Both the position numbers and the translations under genes were made by a program. The notes beneath the pieces were generated by a model. That model was not told where the DNA came from. It was given only the letters and a program-made list of their open reading frames with translations, and searched no databases. Shown piece after piece: positions 31,263 through 43,270 of a stretch of 64,000 nt of DNA (positions within the stretch are counted from its first letter, which is position 1; each line of letters opens with the position of its first letter). Origin of the DNA: Melampsora larici-populina 98AG31 (Eukaryota > Basidiomycota > Pucciniomycetes > Pucciniales > Melampsoraceae); contig NW_006768804.1 of NCBI RefSeq assembly GCF_000204055.1, positions 571,690-635,689 of the forward strand, in the 5' to 3' direction.

Positions 31263-34200
31263 GGATCGCGCTATTTGGCGCCCGCTTTCAAATTACCCGA
31301 AGCCCGGTTTTTTCGGTACATCAACCGTGCCTCCAGGCCAAATTTGGCCGCAGCCGCAGCTGTATCACAAAGCGGGCTGTCATATCAAGAAAGCGGGCTC
31401 TAATACCCTTTTACCGGGCTGTCACTCATGAAACCGGGCTGTACCTTATCAAACCGGGCAGTATAGGTAGTGTTCTCTCTACCTATATTCGTTCGACACA
31501 TTCTCTCTCAGCTGCTTCGACACTTCCTTCCTAAGTACAACTTCCAATTCCCAATTGGACTCACCCAAAGAAGCAACGCCTCCCAACCCAATCCGTCCGA
31601 ATCCAAAGATGGTAAGTCGTTCACCTTCACCTATCTTATCTTGTCTTAGTAGTTTCTACCCTCATTTTACCTCCGAAACAAAGAACAACCTGACTGACAA
31701 AGCTCTTCTCTTCTAGTCGCTCCTTACCATCTCAGTTGTTGATCTTACCAACAATCGGACCTTTGTATTGACCGTTTCAACCTCAACCATGTCCAATCAA
31801 GTACCTTCATCAGGCACCGTTTCCAAACGATTGGCAAACACTATTGCACAACTAGTTCACACCAATCCACCTCATCCAAGACCACCTATACCACCACCAC
31901 CATCTCTAACAGGCCACTCGTACCCCTACCCTCCATATATTTATCCTCCAGCTCAAGCTCACTACCTGTCACCCCCACATCTTACAGAAAGTTATCATGC
32001 AACTGCTAATCAGATGCCCTTGGACCAGTACTGGCGATATCCTTACTTTCCCCCTTATCCATATCCTCCACCTAGTTATCCTCATGTCCCATACCAACAG
32101 TACCCTCAACAACTTACTGCTCCTCCTCCTCAACGTACTCATCACTCTCGCTCCACGGAAACCTCAACTTCACATACCCGACCTAATCATCCACATGTCG
32201 CATACCATCCGTCTGAAACTTCTACTTCGGCACCTCCTGCTCAACCAAACCCCAATCCCTTGATGGAACCGTCGACTTCAACACCCGAGATTGATCAAAA
32301 GGCAACTCAGTTGCCTCATACTGTCACTGTCACTTCGAATTTGAGTGTCGATATACCAGCGGAAGAGAACCATCATCAATCAGTCATCACACCAGCTCCT
32401 GCTCTTCCCGAACCAGATCCATATGAGGCAGTACTTGCTATTTCCAGTCCTAATGCCAATGACTCCGGCAAAGATTCTGTGGATGACGATGAGCTTTTCG
32501 ACCTTCAAGCAGAGCGCGATGATACCTGGCCTCCTATCGGTAAGCCCATATATCACTTTTTCTAACCATTTTGCTCATTGAATCTGAAATCAATCTTTGA
32601 ATATTATAGGTGCTGAACCTGTTCGCCTCATGGATCCTCCCATGTATGGGAAACAATTCTCGGCGCTTGCGAGCGGGATCATGTACCTCAATGCTGTAGC
32701 ACGACACCAAGGATACGGTATAGCTATAAAAAGTCACAAAACTGAAAACCACCAGAAGGTTCGCGTGTATTTCAGGTGCTCACTTGGCCGCTCAGTCAAC
32801 TCAGTTGCCGAGGTTCGCGAAACGTCGACCAAAATGACGAAGTGTCCATTTGAGGTATCCCTCAACTACCATTCACGTTCCGACAGATGGGTAGTCCAAC
32901 AAGACAAAAAGACGATCACCAAACATCATCACAATCACCAGCCATTCGATCAACCCCACAATTACTCAAACAATCGACGATTTTCTGACGATGTCTTACA
33001 GCAGATGGCACTTCTCTCCTCAGCGGGTTGCCGCGCAGGCCAGATCCGAGAGCTTCTACACTTTGCTCCTGGCTCAGAACCTCTGGCCAGGGATATTCGG
33101 AATGCCCTCAATCGACAAAGGGATGTATGGCTAGGTGGAAGGACTCCGATTCAAGGATTATTTGACTTAATTATCGAAAACGATTGGGCATTTCGTACCA
33201 AGACCTCAGCAGATGGGACTCTACAGTCCTTATTCTTTGCTAGCCCCGGTGGTATAGAATTGGCTTGTCGATTTCCAACAGTCATCGGCATGGACTGTAC
33301 CTACAAGACTAATCGCTTCAACTTACCCCTCCTGCACATCGTTGGTACGACGAACACGCACAAGACCTTTACAGTTGCTCTCTGTTTCTTACACAGCGAG
33401 GTTGAGGCTGAGTACTTATGGGCATTGGAACAACTGAAAGCGGTAGTATTCCCTCCACTGGCTCCCAAGGACGTTGGCCCTATCAAAACTGACGATATCA
33501 AGACGGATACTCCGATCTCTACAAGTTCTGACATCAACAACAACTCGGGTACCACAAGTTCTGACATCAACAACAACTCGGGTACCAGGACTGAACACGA
33601 CAACAATGACACTTCCCAAGCTGCAAACTCACTCGAACTTCCGCAGACGTTCTGCACCGACGCTGAGCCAGCACTTTACAATGCTATTGCCAAAGTTTTC
33701 CCAGATGCTACTCACATCTTGTGCATCTGGCACATTAATCACAACATCAGCAAGAAGTGTAAGAAAAAATTCAAGGGTGAAGACTGGACGTCATTCATGA
33801 AGATATGGAATAAGTTTTTACAAAGTACAACAACTCAAGATTATGATGACAACCTCAACGAAGTGAAGACTATAGCTCGCCGTCACGGGATTTTAGAATA
33901 CTTAGAGAGAACTTGGCTCAACCGCACTGAAAAATTTGTCGCCCTATTCACCTCAAAAACTCCTCACTTCGGGAACTCATCAACATCCAGAGTAGAAGGT
34001 GGTCACCATCGATTGAAAAACTTTTTAGATGGTAGTACAAACGACTTTATTACTTGTTTCAAAGCATTCAAACGTGCAGGAGACACACAATTCAAAGAGA
34101 TTATGGTTTCAACGGGGGTAGAAACACAAAAGACACTTCTCGGCCTTCCTAAATGCTTTCAAGAATTACATGGCAAAATTTCGCATTTTGCTATCAAGAA

Positions 34201-37200
34201 ATTAAGGACTCAATACACCATCATTTCCAATGCCTTGGACCGACCGTGTTCAAAAACATTTCGTGGCGCTTGGGGCATGCCATGTGCTCACGAGTTGGCT
34301 CGCGCGTTGTTAGAGTCAGATTACATAGATCCGAAGCTTTTTCATCGACAATGGCATTTGACTCAACTCAGTCCTCCCGCTACACTTGAAGCTCTCCAGT
34401 CAGCTGTTAGAAACAAGGTAGACCAACTTTTGGAACTACCTGAACAAGCTCTTCGCAAGATTTATGACGAACTTGCCAGGCTCGAAACAGGCCGTTATGC
34501 CCTTGTTCCGATTTCAAATGCAATTATAAAAGGGAACACCCGTGGACGACCTCGAAACACTAACATCAAACGGCCAGGTTCATCCAAAACCGAAGGACGC
34601 TGGAAGTCAAATATGGAGCTTGAGGATGAAGAAGAGGCAATTAGGCTAGCAAAGAAGGCACGAGTTTCCTCACCTCTGTGTGGCTATTGTTCCCAGGCAG
34701 GCCACAACCAAGTCACTTGTCCCGTTAGGCTGGTCGACGCAGCTGTTGACTTTGACGAATTTGACCTTCAAGATGATTTGACCCAAGATCCGACACTGCA
34801 CGCTGTTCCTGCTTCCGGAAACGTTCCGACTGCAGTATCTCAACTCTCTCAACCGTCAACATCTAAATGTACGAAGCTTTCTCAAGTCACTCAACCACAA
34901 GGCTCCTCTCAAGCAACTTTGATACCCGGTCTGACTCAATCGACACAACCGGACCCCAATTCTCAAAAGTTGGGCAAACGCATCTACAAATGTAGCATCT
35001 GCAAAACTCCGAATCATCGCGCCAATAAATGTCCTTTCAAAGATTCTTCTGAAACTCGTCAAAAAGAATCTGCAGTTTCCCTATGCCCAGATTCAGCCGA
35101 AAAGATCACATCTGATTCTCAGGGACTTTTGGACAACCAGGTTGATGATTTACTTCTTTCCGACGACAGCAGCATCGGTCCACTGTGGTCCGACGCAGAA
35201 GAGGACAACTTATGTCCTTTCTGCGATGATCCTCTACCTTCAGAACCGTCCGAAAAACTCCAGAGGTTGAAAGCCACTCTCTTTGCTTTGCCGAACATCA
35301 CCAAAAGGTCGGGTCACCGAGATGCCATGTGTTTACCCGTGAGTTTTATTATGAACAACCTTTGGATGTAGATTTTGACTGAAATCTTGTGATGTTTGAT
35401 TAATTGCATAAGTTCCCGCAAACCGCAAGCTTTTGCGAACTTCATCAGGTAGAAAGAGATGTGATACCATTGGGAATCCGCGAAGGATGGCCCACTGCCA
35501 TTGATTTCGAGTTGCTAGTCACGTGAGGACCTCTCTCTGAACTTCATGAGTTGCTTTAATGCTAACACAACATCTGCGTTATTACCACCCAGTCGCATCA
35601 AAGGACATTCCAATCATCTTGTCCAGATCATTAACCGAGAAATACACTCGGTTTTTTTGGATGAAGCCCAAAAGAAATGGAATCGACAAGGCAGAAAGAT
35701 GTTGGCTATTGCTGCCGAGTTTGATGGGTTCCAGGTGGAGCAGCCCGGGTAGTGAGTGCAAATTTTCATGGTTGTTATTGATATTTACTAACCGTCATTC
35801 TTACGTTTGTCCAGTTATGGACAAGTAGGGTATCAAGTTATTATCAAGACGTTGACAAACATGTTCATCAATTCTTCTGGAGTTGTACTCCTGAATTCCA
35901 CCAATTCAGCCCCTTTCGGTCCAGATTACTTCCTTCGAAGGGTCCTTGTTCCGGAAATCGCCATGTTGCTCATTGGTGAAGATTTGAAGCTGCCTAACGG
36001 AGACCCCAAGATCAAGTCCACGCTGGAAGCAAGCCGACAATTTGGTAATACAGTTCACTCAATTGAAGATGAAGAATATGAAGGAGGCAAACACGGTAGC
36101 CGCGTTTTTGAGAAAAGCGCCCTTGCTTCCCCACAAGACCAACTGATTTTGAGGCAGCTGCCAACTTTGGTGGTCCCATACATGATCTCTACTTTTGATC
36201 CACCCGCATTTGGTAATTGCGGATACTTTGCTATAGCAGCAGCCATTGGAGATTATTCTAAACAAGCGTATCTTCAAGTTAGACGTAAACTACTATCCGA
36301 ACTTTCAACTTATCCTAAAGATCACGAGATGCTTATCTCAGCCGCTTACAGCCGACCCTCAATGAAGACTCGGAAACATCAGTCATTTGCGGCCGAGGTG
36401 GTGCAAGATCTAATGATCCGGCTGGATTACCATAAAGTCACATGTGGTAAACCGTACTGGTTGCGAATGCCCTACTTGGGCTATGTAATTTCAAGTGTCT
36501 ATGACCGTCCAACCATCCTTTTGGATCCGCACGATGGAAACTGTCAGTCGTTTTTCCCGTATCGCACCACACCGAAGAAGGAAGGTCAGCAAATTCCTAT
36601 AATACTTGCATTTGTCAACGACCACCACTTTGTCAATTTGGGACCCAAAGACAACTCTCTTCCTATGCCACCGGTGTTTGGAAACCGCAACCCAGATATG
36701 TTGGAATCAACTAATATACCCCTCTGGATCGAGGAGTATAAAGATCAGTTGGCTCGTTGGAGGGATCAAAGATCAGGGTCAAAGGAGGTTATTGGGTCAA
36801 AGGAGGTTATTCACGTAGAATGATTATCTTGTGTCTGTAGTAGTTTGTCTTTAGTACTTTTTTTTCTGTTGTTTGTGAGACACGTTTTAGTTTAGTTTTG
36901 TTTTGTATCTCTTTCTACCACGCTCATTACTCATGTCACGCTCGTTAAGTTATATTTGGAATGGTCACACTCGTTTACTTCCATTTCAAAAGTAACATTT
37001 GATGAGAAACAAGCCAAAAGATGAGAAGTCGAAAAAAGAAGTAAGTCGAAAGGGTGGAAATTAGAATGGGAAATAAGGGAGAAACACTGGCAAGTGGAAG
37101 TGAAATCAAATCTGAAAACCGGGCGTCTCTGATTCGAATTCACAAACCGGGCTGCGTAGATGTCACCGCCCGGTTATACAGTTCAAAACCGGGCGGTGAG

Positions 37201-37232
37201 TGTTTGAAAGCGGGCGCCAAATAGCGCGATCC
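31263..37232 (+). mobile_element. Mutator-like element (MULE) with perfect 9-bp TSD
   Basis: Inner inverted repeats begin GGATCGCGCTATTTGGCGCC and are identical over 30 bp at both ends. They are flanked by the 9-bp direct repeat TTTTGTAAA (31254-31262 / 37233-37241). A 9-bp duplication is characteristic of Mutator elements. The 5.97-kb element carries one spliced gene, a transposase fused to an OTU-like protease. Intact repeats, duplication and coding frame suggest recent activity. Confidence 0.93.
31609..36823 (+). CDS. MULE transposase fused to OTU-like cysteine protease
   Basis: Exons 31609-31611, 31717-32539, 32610-35338, 35449-35522, 35593-35751 and 35815-36823 give about 1,598 residues. 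The first exon would be the ATG alone; if it is not used, the next ATG is at 31789 (1,573 residues). Order: a Pro/Tyr-rich N-terminus; a FAR1/WRKY-GCM1-like DNA-binding region with conserved Cys/His; the MULE DDE core (D in IGMDCTYKTN about 503, D in FCTDAEPAL about 625, E in SRVEGGHHRLK about 738) with the CxxH of ILCIWH; two CCHC knuckles (CGYCSQAGHNQVTCP about 965, CSICKTPNHRANKCP about 1070); then an OTU-like fold with nucleophile Cys in AFGNCGYFAIA (about 1397) and His in FVNDHHFVNL (about 1532). All splice phases agree, so the two parts form one gene. Short in-frame duplications occur at 33519-33584 and 36776-36811. Separate genes remain possible without RNA data. Confidence 0.85.
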
Positions 37233-38339
37233 TTTTGTAAACTCCTTTTTCCGTTTATTCTGCTTGTAATCGGATTAATTCCGTACGTGAGAAGGGCTCT
37301 TGTCGAAAACTCACCTCTTTGCCTCACCACCAACACCATCCTGCTCAACACTCCTTCGACGTACCAACACTGCTACACATCAAAACTTTGATCACTGGAT
37401 CAATCCTTCGAATTCATCACGTCTTTAATCAGTGTTGTTGCATCTTTGTCCTCATTGCATCTCTGATCGACTTCATCACGTCCTTGAGTCATGAGATCTC
37501 ATCTTCGCTCCCACTCATCTCATATCTCTCATTCTTGTCATTCTACAATCAGTTGTTGGTATCATCACATCATCAATACCATCACTTTGTTAATATCATC
37601 AAGACTCAAGTTACCAATATCATCATCGACTTCTCAATATAATCTTTTCAATATCATCACTTTATCTATATTGACACTTGGTCTTGTTACATGAATTCAA
37701 GTCAACATGAAACCGTAATGGAAATGAAGATTTGCATGATGATAATGATGATGATAGCAACATTGGATGATCTTTTTGATCAAGCTTGATTCAGAGATGA
37801 TAATGTGGAATTAAAATGTAATTGTATTAAACTTTGAATGATCTGATAACCTATTTTGCGGAAAGTTGAGATAGTCAATTGAGCGAGTAAACGAGAGATG
37901 TTGATGAACCTGATCGATGAAGCATCAATAATGAGACTTTTCATCATTGGAGTACAAATAAAAAACCACCAGTTTTCACAACCACTATAATGCGGATGTG
38001 GTTTTGAGTTGCCAAACGATTATTGCCAATTACCACTGTTTAATTCTGTACTCCGATTAATTGTGAGTTTGAACTTTTACTGTGGTTTTGGGTCCATTAA
38101 TGCAGTACACTTTTACTGTAGTATGTGATAATCTCTGGCAACCAAACGGGCCCTTATTTGTTCAAACTGAGACCCCTGCCTGGATAGATATATCAAGATA
38201 ACCCACAACCATCCTCTAAAAAGCAATAGAGATCTTGCCCAGTTGATAATTTTTTATGATTGCCTTGCTTGATCTGACAGTGGGGCAGGGAGGTAGCTTG
38301 TAGGTAACATGAATAAAGCTAGGCTAGAAAAATTCAATC

Positions 38340-38950
38340 CCTGTCTTCCTTGTCAAATCTATCCAGTATACTTCTTTTAGAATCAACTTTATCCAGGCAG
38401 TTTTTTGGACATGGAACTGTAGCTCTGTATTGAAAGAATGAAAACAATATATTAAACACTGGATGAGTCATGTTCAATTTGATTTGTCTACATTTTTTCA
38501 TCATGACTTTATATAGCTTTGGGTACTGATTGATTCATTTACTTCCTGACATGGCCTTTTCTACTTATTATCTTGTTGGTGCATCCAATTCATACAAGCC
38601 TTTCAAATGAACTAATTATGCTGCTAAGAATCTCAAGCTTTACATTCAAAGGTTAGTTTTCTGGTGTGGAACCTGGAGCTCTTCAGCTCAAAATCCAGCA
38701 GCTCTCCAAAGAATAAAATAGAGCAGGTTGACTTGATTGAAGAAATATGGATCTACTGTACACAACAATTGAAGTGTAGCATCCATATTCCCTCTCATTA
38801 TCTTCTGTAAATTGTTATTTCTCTACTTTGCTCCATATCCCCAAAAATGTGGAATCAGAATTGGACATGCAAAGACCAGGTCTTAACCAGTAGGTTTATT
38901 TAGGTCTCAATTTTTTAATTGGAATACAGACTGATGGCTTCTTTAAGACT
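38340..38950 (-). pseudogene. Decayed copy of secreted family, C-terminal domain
   Basis: The segment follows 43290-43760 (last exon of copy 2) closely: the minus strand still shows a LYK..., HPVFNILFSFFQYR block, a block matching QLF followed by LYLL, the AAGF-like and LGV-like stretch, and the RGNM region. Stops and deletions break it. It is nearer to copy 2 than to copy 1 by eye. Confidence 0.7.
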
Positions 38951-40050
38951 ATGTTGAGGTCCTGGCACTTGGGTTGTGATTGCCAGAAGATGGAGTATTC
39001 AACATTTTTGAAAGGCGATTTAAGATGAACATTGAATCAATTGATACTGAAAGGTTGATAATTGTAAAGGTTTTGAGAGAGTTTGAAGAAGGAACAAGAG
39101 ACACCAAGCCAGAAGAAGACAATGAGGATACATAGATGGTTGTTCCAGAAAAATGATGAGTTATGTGATTGTTGACAGGTCCAAAAAGGATAAGACTGCC
39201 CTAAGCAGTGGTTGCGTTTCATCTCATCTGAAAACTGAAAAGTGTAATAATGCGAAGGGATCAAATTTCATGAAAGTTGTTCAGAAGACAGGATCAGCAG
39301 ACTACATAGTGCAGATCAGGCCTGTGACCCAACCCTGAAAATTAAGGGCCTCCCATGGGGCCAAATCTGGCCTTGGGTAGACCCAAGGGAATCCAAAAAT
39401 CACGCACAGCCAACCAGGGCACACCTTGAATGGCTCATAGGTGCAAGGATGTGCTAAAATGCAATGATTTCGACCTATTTTGCCATGATATGTGCATCAA
39501 AATTTATTTAGAGGCTATATGAGCCTGCTTGGCTATCAAAAAGGGCTATACTGAGCCTACATTGAAATAAAAAGATGGAAAAGAGTATTGAGCAAAAATA
39601 CACAGGCACCTGGGAAGTCAGGGGCGCCAGCATGCCCTCAGGGCGTCTGTGACTAGGTTTCAGTGTGACAGGGCGCGGACTGTCAACTTCAAAAATATTG
39701 ACGGGCAGAGTTGGCTGGGCATGGCTGGATCCGGGCCACAGCCCTAGGGCAGGTTGTAAGATTTGTAAAAAAGTTGTCCAAAATTGTTTAGTAGACAGCC
39801 TGGCCACTTCAGTGTTGGTTGTTGCTGCGCCTCATGCAGACCATGAGGTGATTTGGAAAAAAAATGATTTCATCCTTTTTTGAATTGGACAGCACTATTC
39901 AGCCCCCACTCCAATAATCCCCGCAGCCCAGTTTTCCTGGGGCTTTACCAAAATTTTTGTATCAACCCAAGCCCCGCCCAGCCAAATTTAACTGCAGCCA
40001 TAGTCAATCCAGGCTCTACAAGAGCGCAAATGCCTAGGGCTGTGACCCGG
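38951..40050. other. Intergenic, possible unclassified repeat
   Basis: Two GC-richer patches (about 39330-39440 and 39600-40050) carry TGTGACCC-type and GGGCC-type motifs in otherwise AT-rich DNA. Short frames exist on both strands, none with a recognisable domain. No clean inverted ends or target duplication were seen. Confidence 0.3.
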
Positions 40051-42342
40051 TGTGGTGATCACTATCTCTTATATAATCAAAAGAAGATTAAAAATTATGT
40101 GGTAAAATCATGTTTTTAGTCAAAGTGATATTTCTTAGTGGTCTTAATGGTCAGCAGAGGTCTTAAATCTGCTTATAAGTCATTTTTTAATTATTATTTC
40201 ATTCATATATCAATTACATAACTTGATAAGAGCATTTGAAACATCAGAAAAAGCCAATCAACCATAAAAATAGTGAATTAGTAAAATTCAACCAATGAAT
40301 TGTGATTGAGGATGGTATCAATGAGGAAGGCTATTTATTTTTTATTCAAAAGAATGGAATCTGTTCTGAAAGGAATGAAAGAAGAAGAATAAAAGATTAA
40401 AAATTGAAGAAAAAGTCACAAGTATGGGTATAAAGTGTTGGAAAATGGTTTTTGGGGTATTAATAATTGACTTGATGGTTTAAGTAGGTGAGAATATGAA
40501 AGAGAATTATAGTATTAATCAGCACAAACTTTAACCATGAGGATTGATAGGGGAAGAGTGGAATTATTGATGAAAGAGAGAAATTTGAGCATGGTAAACA
40601 AGGGTACTACAAGATCTATTCATATGTAATGATCTCATTGAGGGATTTAATGGTTTCCAAGAGTTTGATAATAATTTTTGAATTTATTCTTATGATACAG
40701 AAGAAATCAATATTAGACGTGAAAAGAGGTGAAAAGGTGTAAAAATTCACAAAAATGAAGGTTTTCAGTTCATTACATACGTCAAAACTTGTCAGAACAT
40801 GATGGCTGATAGCTCAATCAACACAGAATGTTTCAATTCACAGTGTACAGCCTTCAAGACAATAATAATGGAGGTTTTGTGGAAAAATTATAAGGAATCA
40901 AAGAAAATGGTGTGAATTTTGACTTCTGTGCTTGAATACACACATGTAGCAGTGTTTACACAACAAAAAGCTTGTTTTATCAATCTCTACAACTCAATAA
41001 CTTTTTTATGACACATCAGAAGTAGATTATATTAGGCCAATCACTTATCAGCATCATGAGAGCTACAAGATGAGCCATAGTAATCAAACAGTGGACCACT
41101 TTACAAACACATTGTAATTCTAAAAATGGTTTTCAGCTATGAGTATTAGGAAAAAATCACCTGTATTCATCACAAGAAGATCTGTCCATGATTTATAAGC
41201 ATCATTTTCTCAATTTCACAGCTTAGAGAATCCACTATTGTTACAGTAAGCTTTCAGTAAATTTAACAGTACAGATTGCACAACACAGTAAAATTGTATA
41301 CAGACACGTGGAGATCCACTATTGAGTTGGTGAATCAGGGTATATCCCATTCTGTATGGTACGCACTGTACATAAAAGGTCTTGCTCCACCATTGCACAT
41401 GCTTTAAAAAAGCTGCAGACCTCAAACCATCAAGTTCACAATTGGTTTGAGATTGGTCTGGAGAGAAATTTGATAATGGTCACTCTGAAAAGAAAAAAGT
41501 TCAACATGTTGAATTCAAAAGCAATCAATTTGAGAATGATCAATTTGAAAACAATTGAGTTGAAAACAATTGATTTGAAAAGACTGCTTTGAAAAAAGAA
41601 GAACTTGATACAACTGGTAAACAGCACCAAGATTTGATGGGTACAAAAGGGAAATGAACAGTCATTTTGAGAATCAGGATGGAAAGTTGAAGTTATTTTG
41701 GGTATGATGGTTGAGGGAAGAAAATGAGATGTGTAGTCAAACTTTGATTTTTGGGATTGGCAGTGTGATGTGTGGCTTGGTAAAAGTCCAGTAGGTTTGC
41801 AGAACTGATTTGGTAGAATTGCAGTAGATTTACTGGACCTCTACAGATTTTTGACCAAATCTGTAGGTACCAATGTGCAATTTGTACACGAGTTAGGATT
41901 TTGAGGCTCATGACAGTAAATTTCAGCTACTGTACTGAGGCTGTTTACAGAGACAATAGTGGATGCTTTTACATAATGTCATACATCAGTGATAATTATG
42001 TCATAGGATTACACCAGAGGGGTTTTGAGGTTTTTGAGGTTTTTGATTGGTTTTTGAAGGTTGTTTACCATTGTTGAATGTTTGAAAAGATAATACATAC
42101 TATGGATGGTTGTTTTACGGGCTTTGTTACCCTTTTTTCTCATCTAATTATACCTTTGTTACAGTGTTTTTAACCATTATTAAATTACTATATTTGTACT
42201 ATGGTCACTTAAAGCTGCCCCTTCAAGTAAGGAGAAATTTGTTTACGTGTAATAAGAGTGTAATTCTTGTTTGGGAATAATACTTACAACAGTATTGCTA
42301 GTAATTTACATAATTTGTGATTTCTTTTTCTCTGTTATCACA
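40051..42342 (-). mobile_element. Diverged reverse copy of the solo-LTR-like repeat
   Basis: Begins TGTGGTGATC, the complement of the end of the insert at 22492-24116. Further matching blocks occur in the same reversed order, for example GTTGGAAAATGG at about 40440 and GGTCACTTAAA at about 42205. It is non-coding and very AT-rich. The right end is uncertain (TTATCACA at 42342 is a candidate) and no target duplication was found. The two copies differ in length (about 2.3 against 1.6 kb). Confidence 0.5.
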
Positions 42343-43270
42343 AGGTGGTCAGCAAGTGCCCTTGTGCTGGTTCATTTGATTACAAGCAACTTGTCCAAAT
42401 TTATAAAAATGATGTAAAAAAAACCAGACTTGCAACCCCCTATAATTAGGAGGTTTCAAGTTTGGAGTTTTTTGCATATTTTTAAAGATTTGGACAAGTT
42501 GGTCATAAAAATAATTTTTGTAAAACAGACATATTTTTAACTTGGGACACCTAAAAAGGTGACCTGCTTTGAAAAAAACATGCATATTTTACAACAATGG
42601 GCAAGTTGTTGTAGCATAAAAATACATAAAAACATTCAACTTGAAACCCCCTATTCTTACAGGTAGTTATTTGATGATTTTACACCTTTATTATTGGTAC
42701 ATTGACCAATATGTGCGTGTAAAATACAAAAAAATACTCATCATGGAGCTCCAACAATCAAGAACAAGATGCTTTTTTTGGGATTTTTGCTCTCTTCCTG
42801 GTGTCTCAGGCTTTTCTACCTCAATACTTTTCTTTACCGTCTGGAAAAGATTATATTTCTTGCAGTGTCTCAAGAGGATAAAAAGTCAAGGGTCAGGGCA
42901 TACTTCATATGCTGAGAAGGAAGATGTGGCAAGTTTTTCTGAACACTTGTAGCAATCAAAGATATGCAATGTTGGTAACTCATCCAAATGTTAGATTTGC
43001 AAATCTTATGGTGAACACAAGCCTGTCTTGATATTCAAACCCTTGGATGGACAAAAGTCTTTGAAAAGTTGAGCTTTCAACTATGTTGGCTGGGAGGGAA
43101 GATGATGACGATGACAACTCACAAGGCAGGCGGAATAATCTTGACGGTAAAAGAAATACTTCAAACTTGGGAATTGTCCTTGTAATTACCTATTGTGGTA
43201 TGATTTTGAACAAGTAAGCTTAGTAACTTTTGTAGCTATAATACATGAAATGGGTTTGGTAGAACACAGT
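42343..43270. other. Intergenic downstream of secreted gene copy 2
   Basis: AT-rich. Holds two similar blocks around AACCCCCTAT (about 42430 and 42645) that may be parts of a small repeat. No gene supported. Confidence 0.3.

Larger units (their letters stand above)
31110..38153. mobile_element. PIF/Harbinger-like non-autonomous element hosting a MULE
   Basis: The outer ends are GGGCCCGTTTGGTTGC (31110-31125) and its exact complement ending at 38153, flanked by TTA on both sides (31107-31109, 38154-38156). A 3-bp TTA duplication and GGGCC-starting ends are typical of PIF/Harbinger and Tourist-type MITEs. Without the internal MULE the element is about 1.07 kb and non-coding. The left arm is only about 144 bp; the right arm (37242-38153) is AT-rich with short ATCATC-type repeats and no gene. 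Confidence 0.8.
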
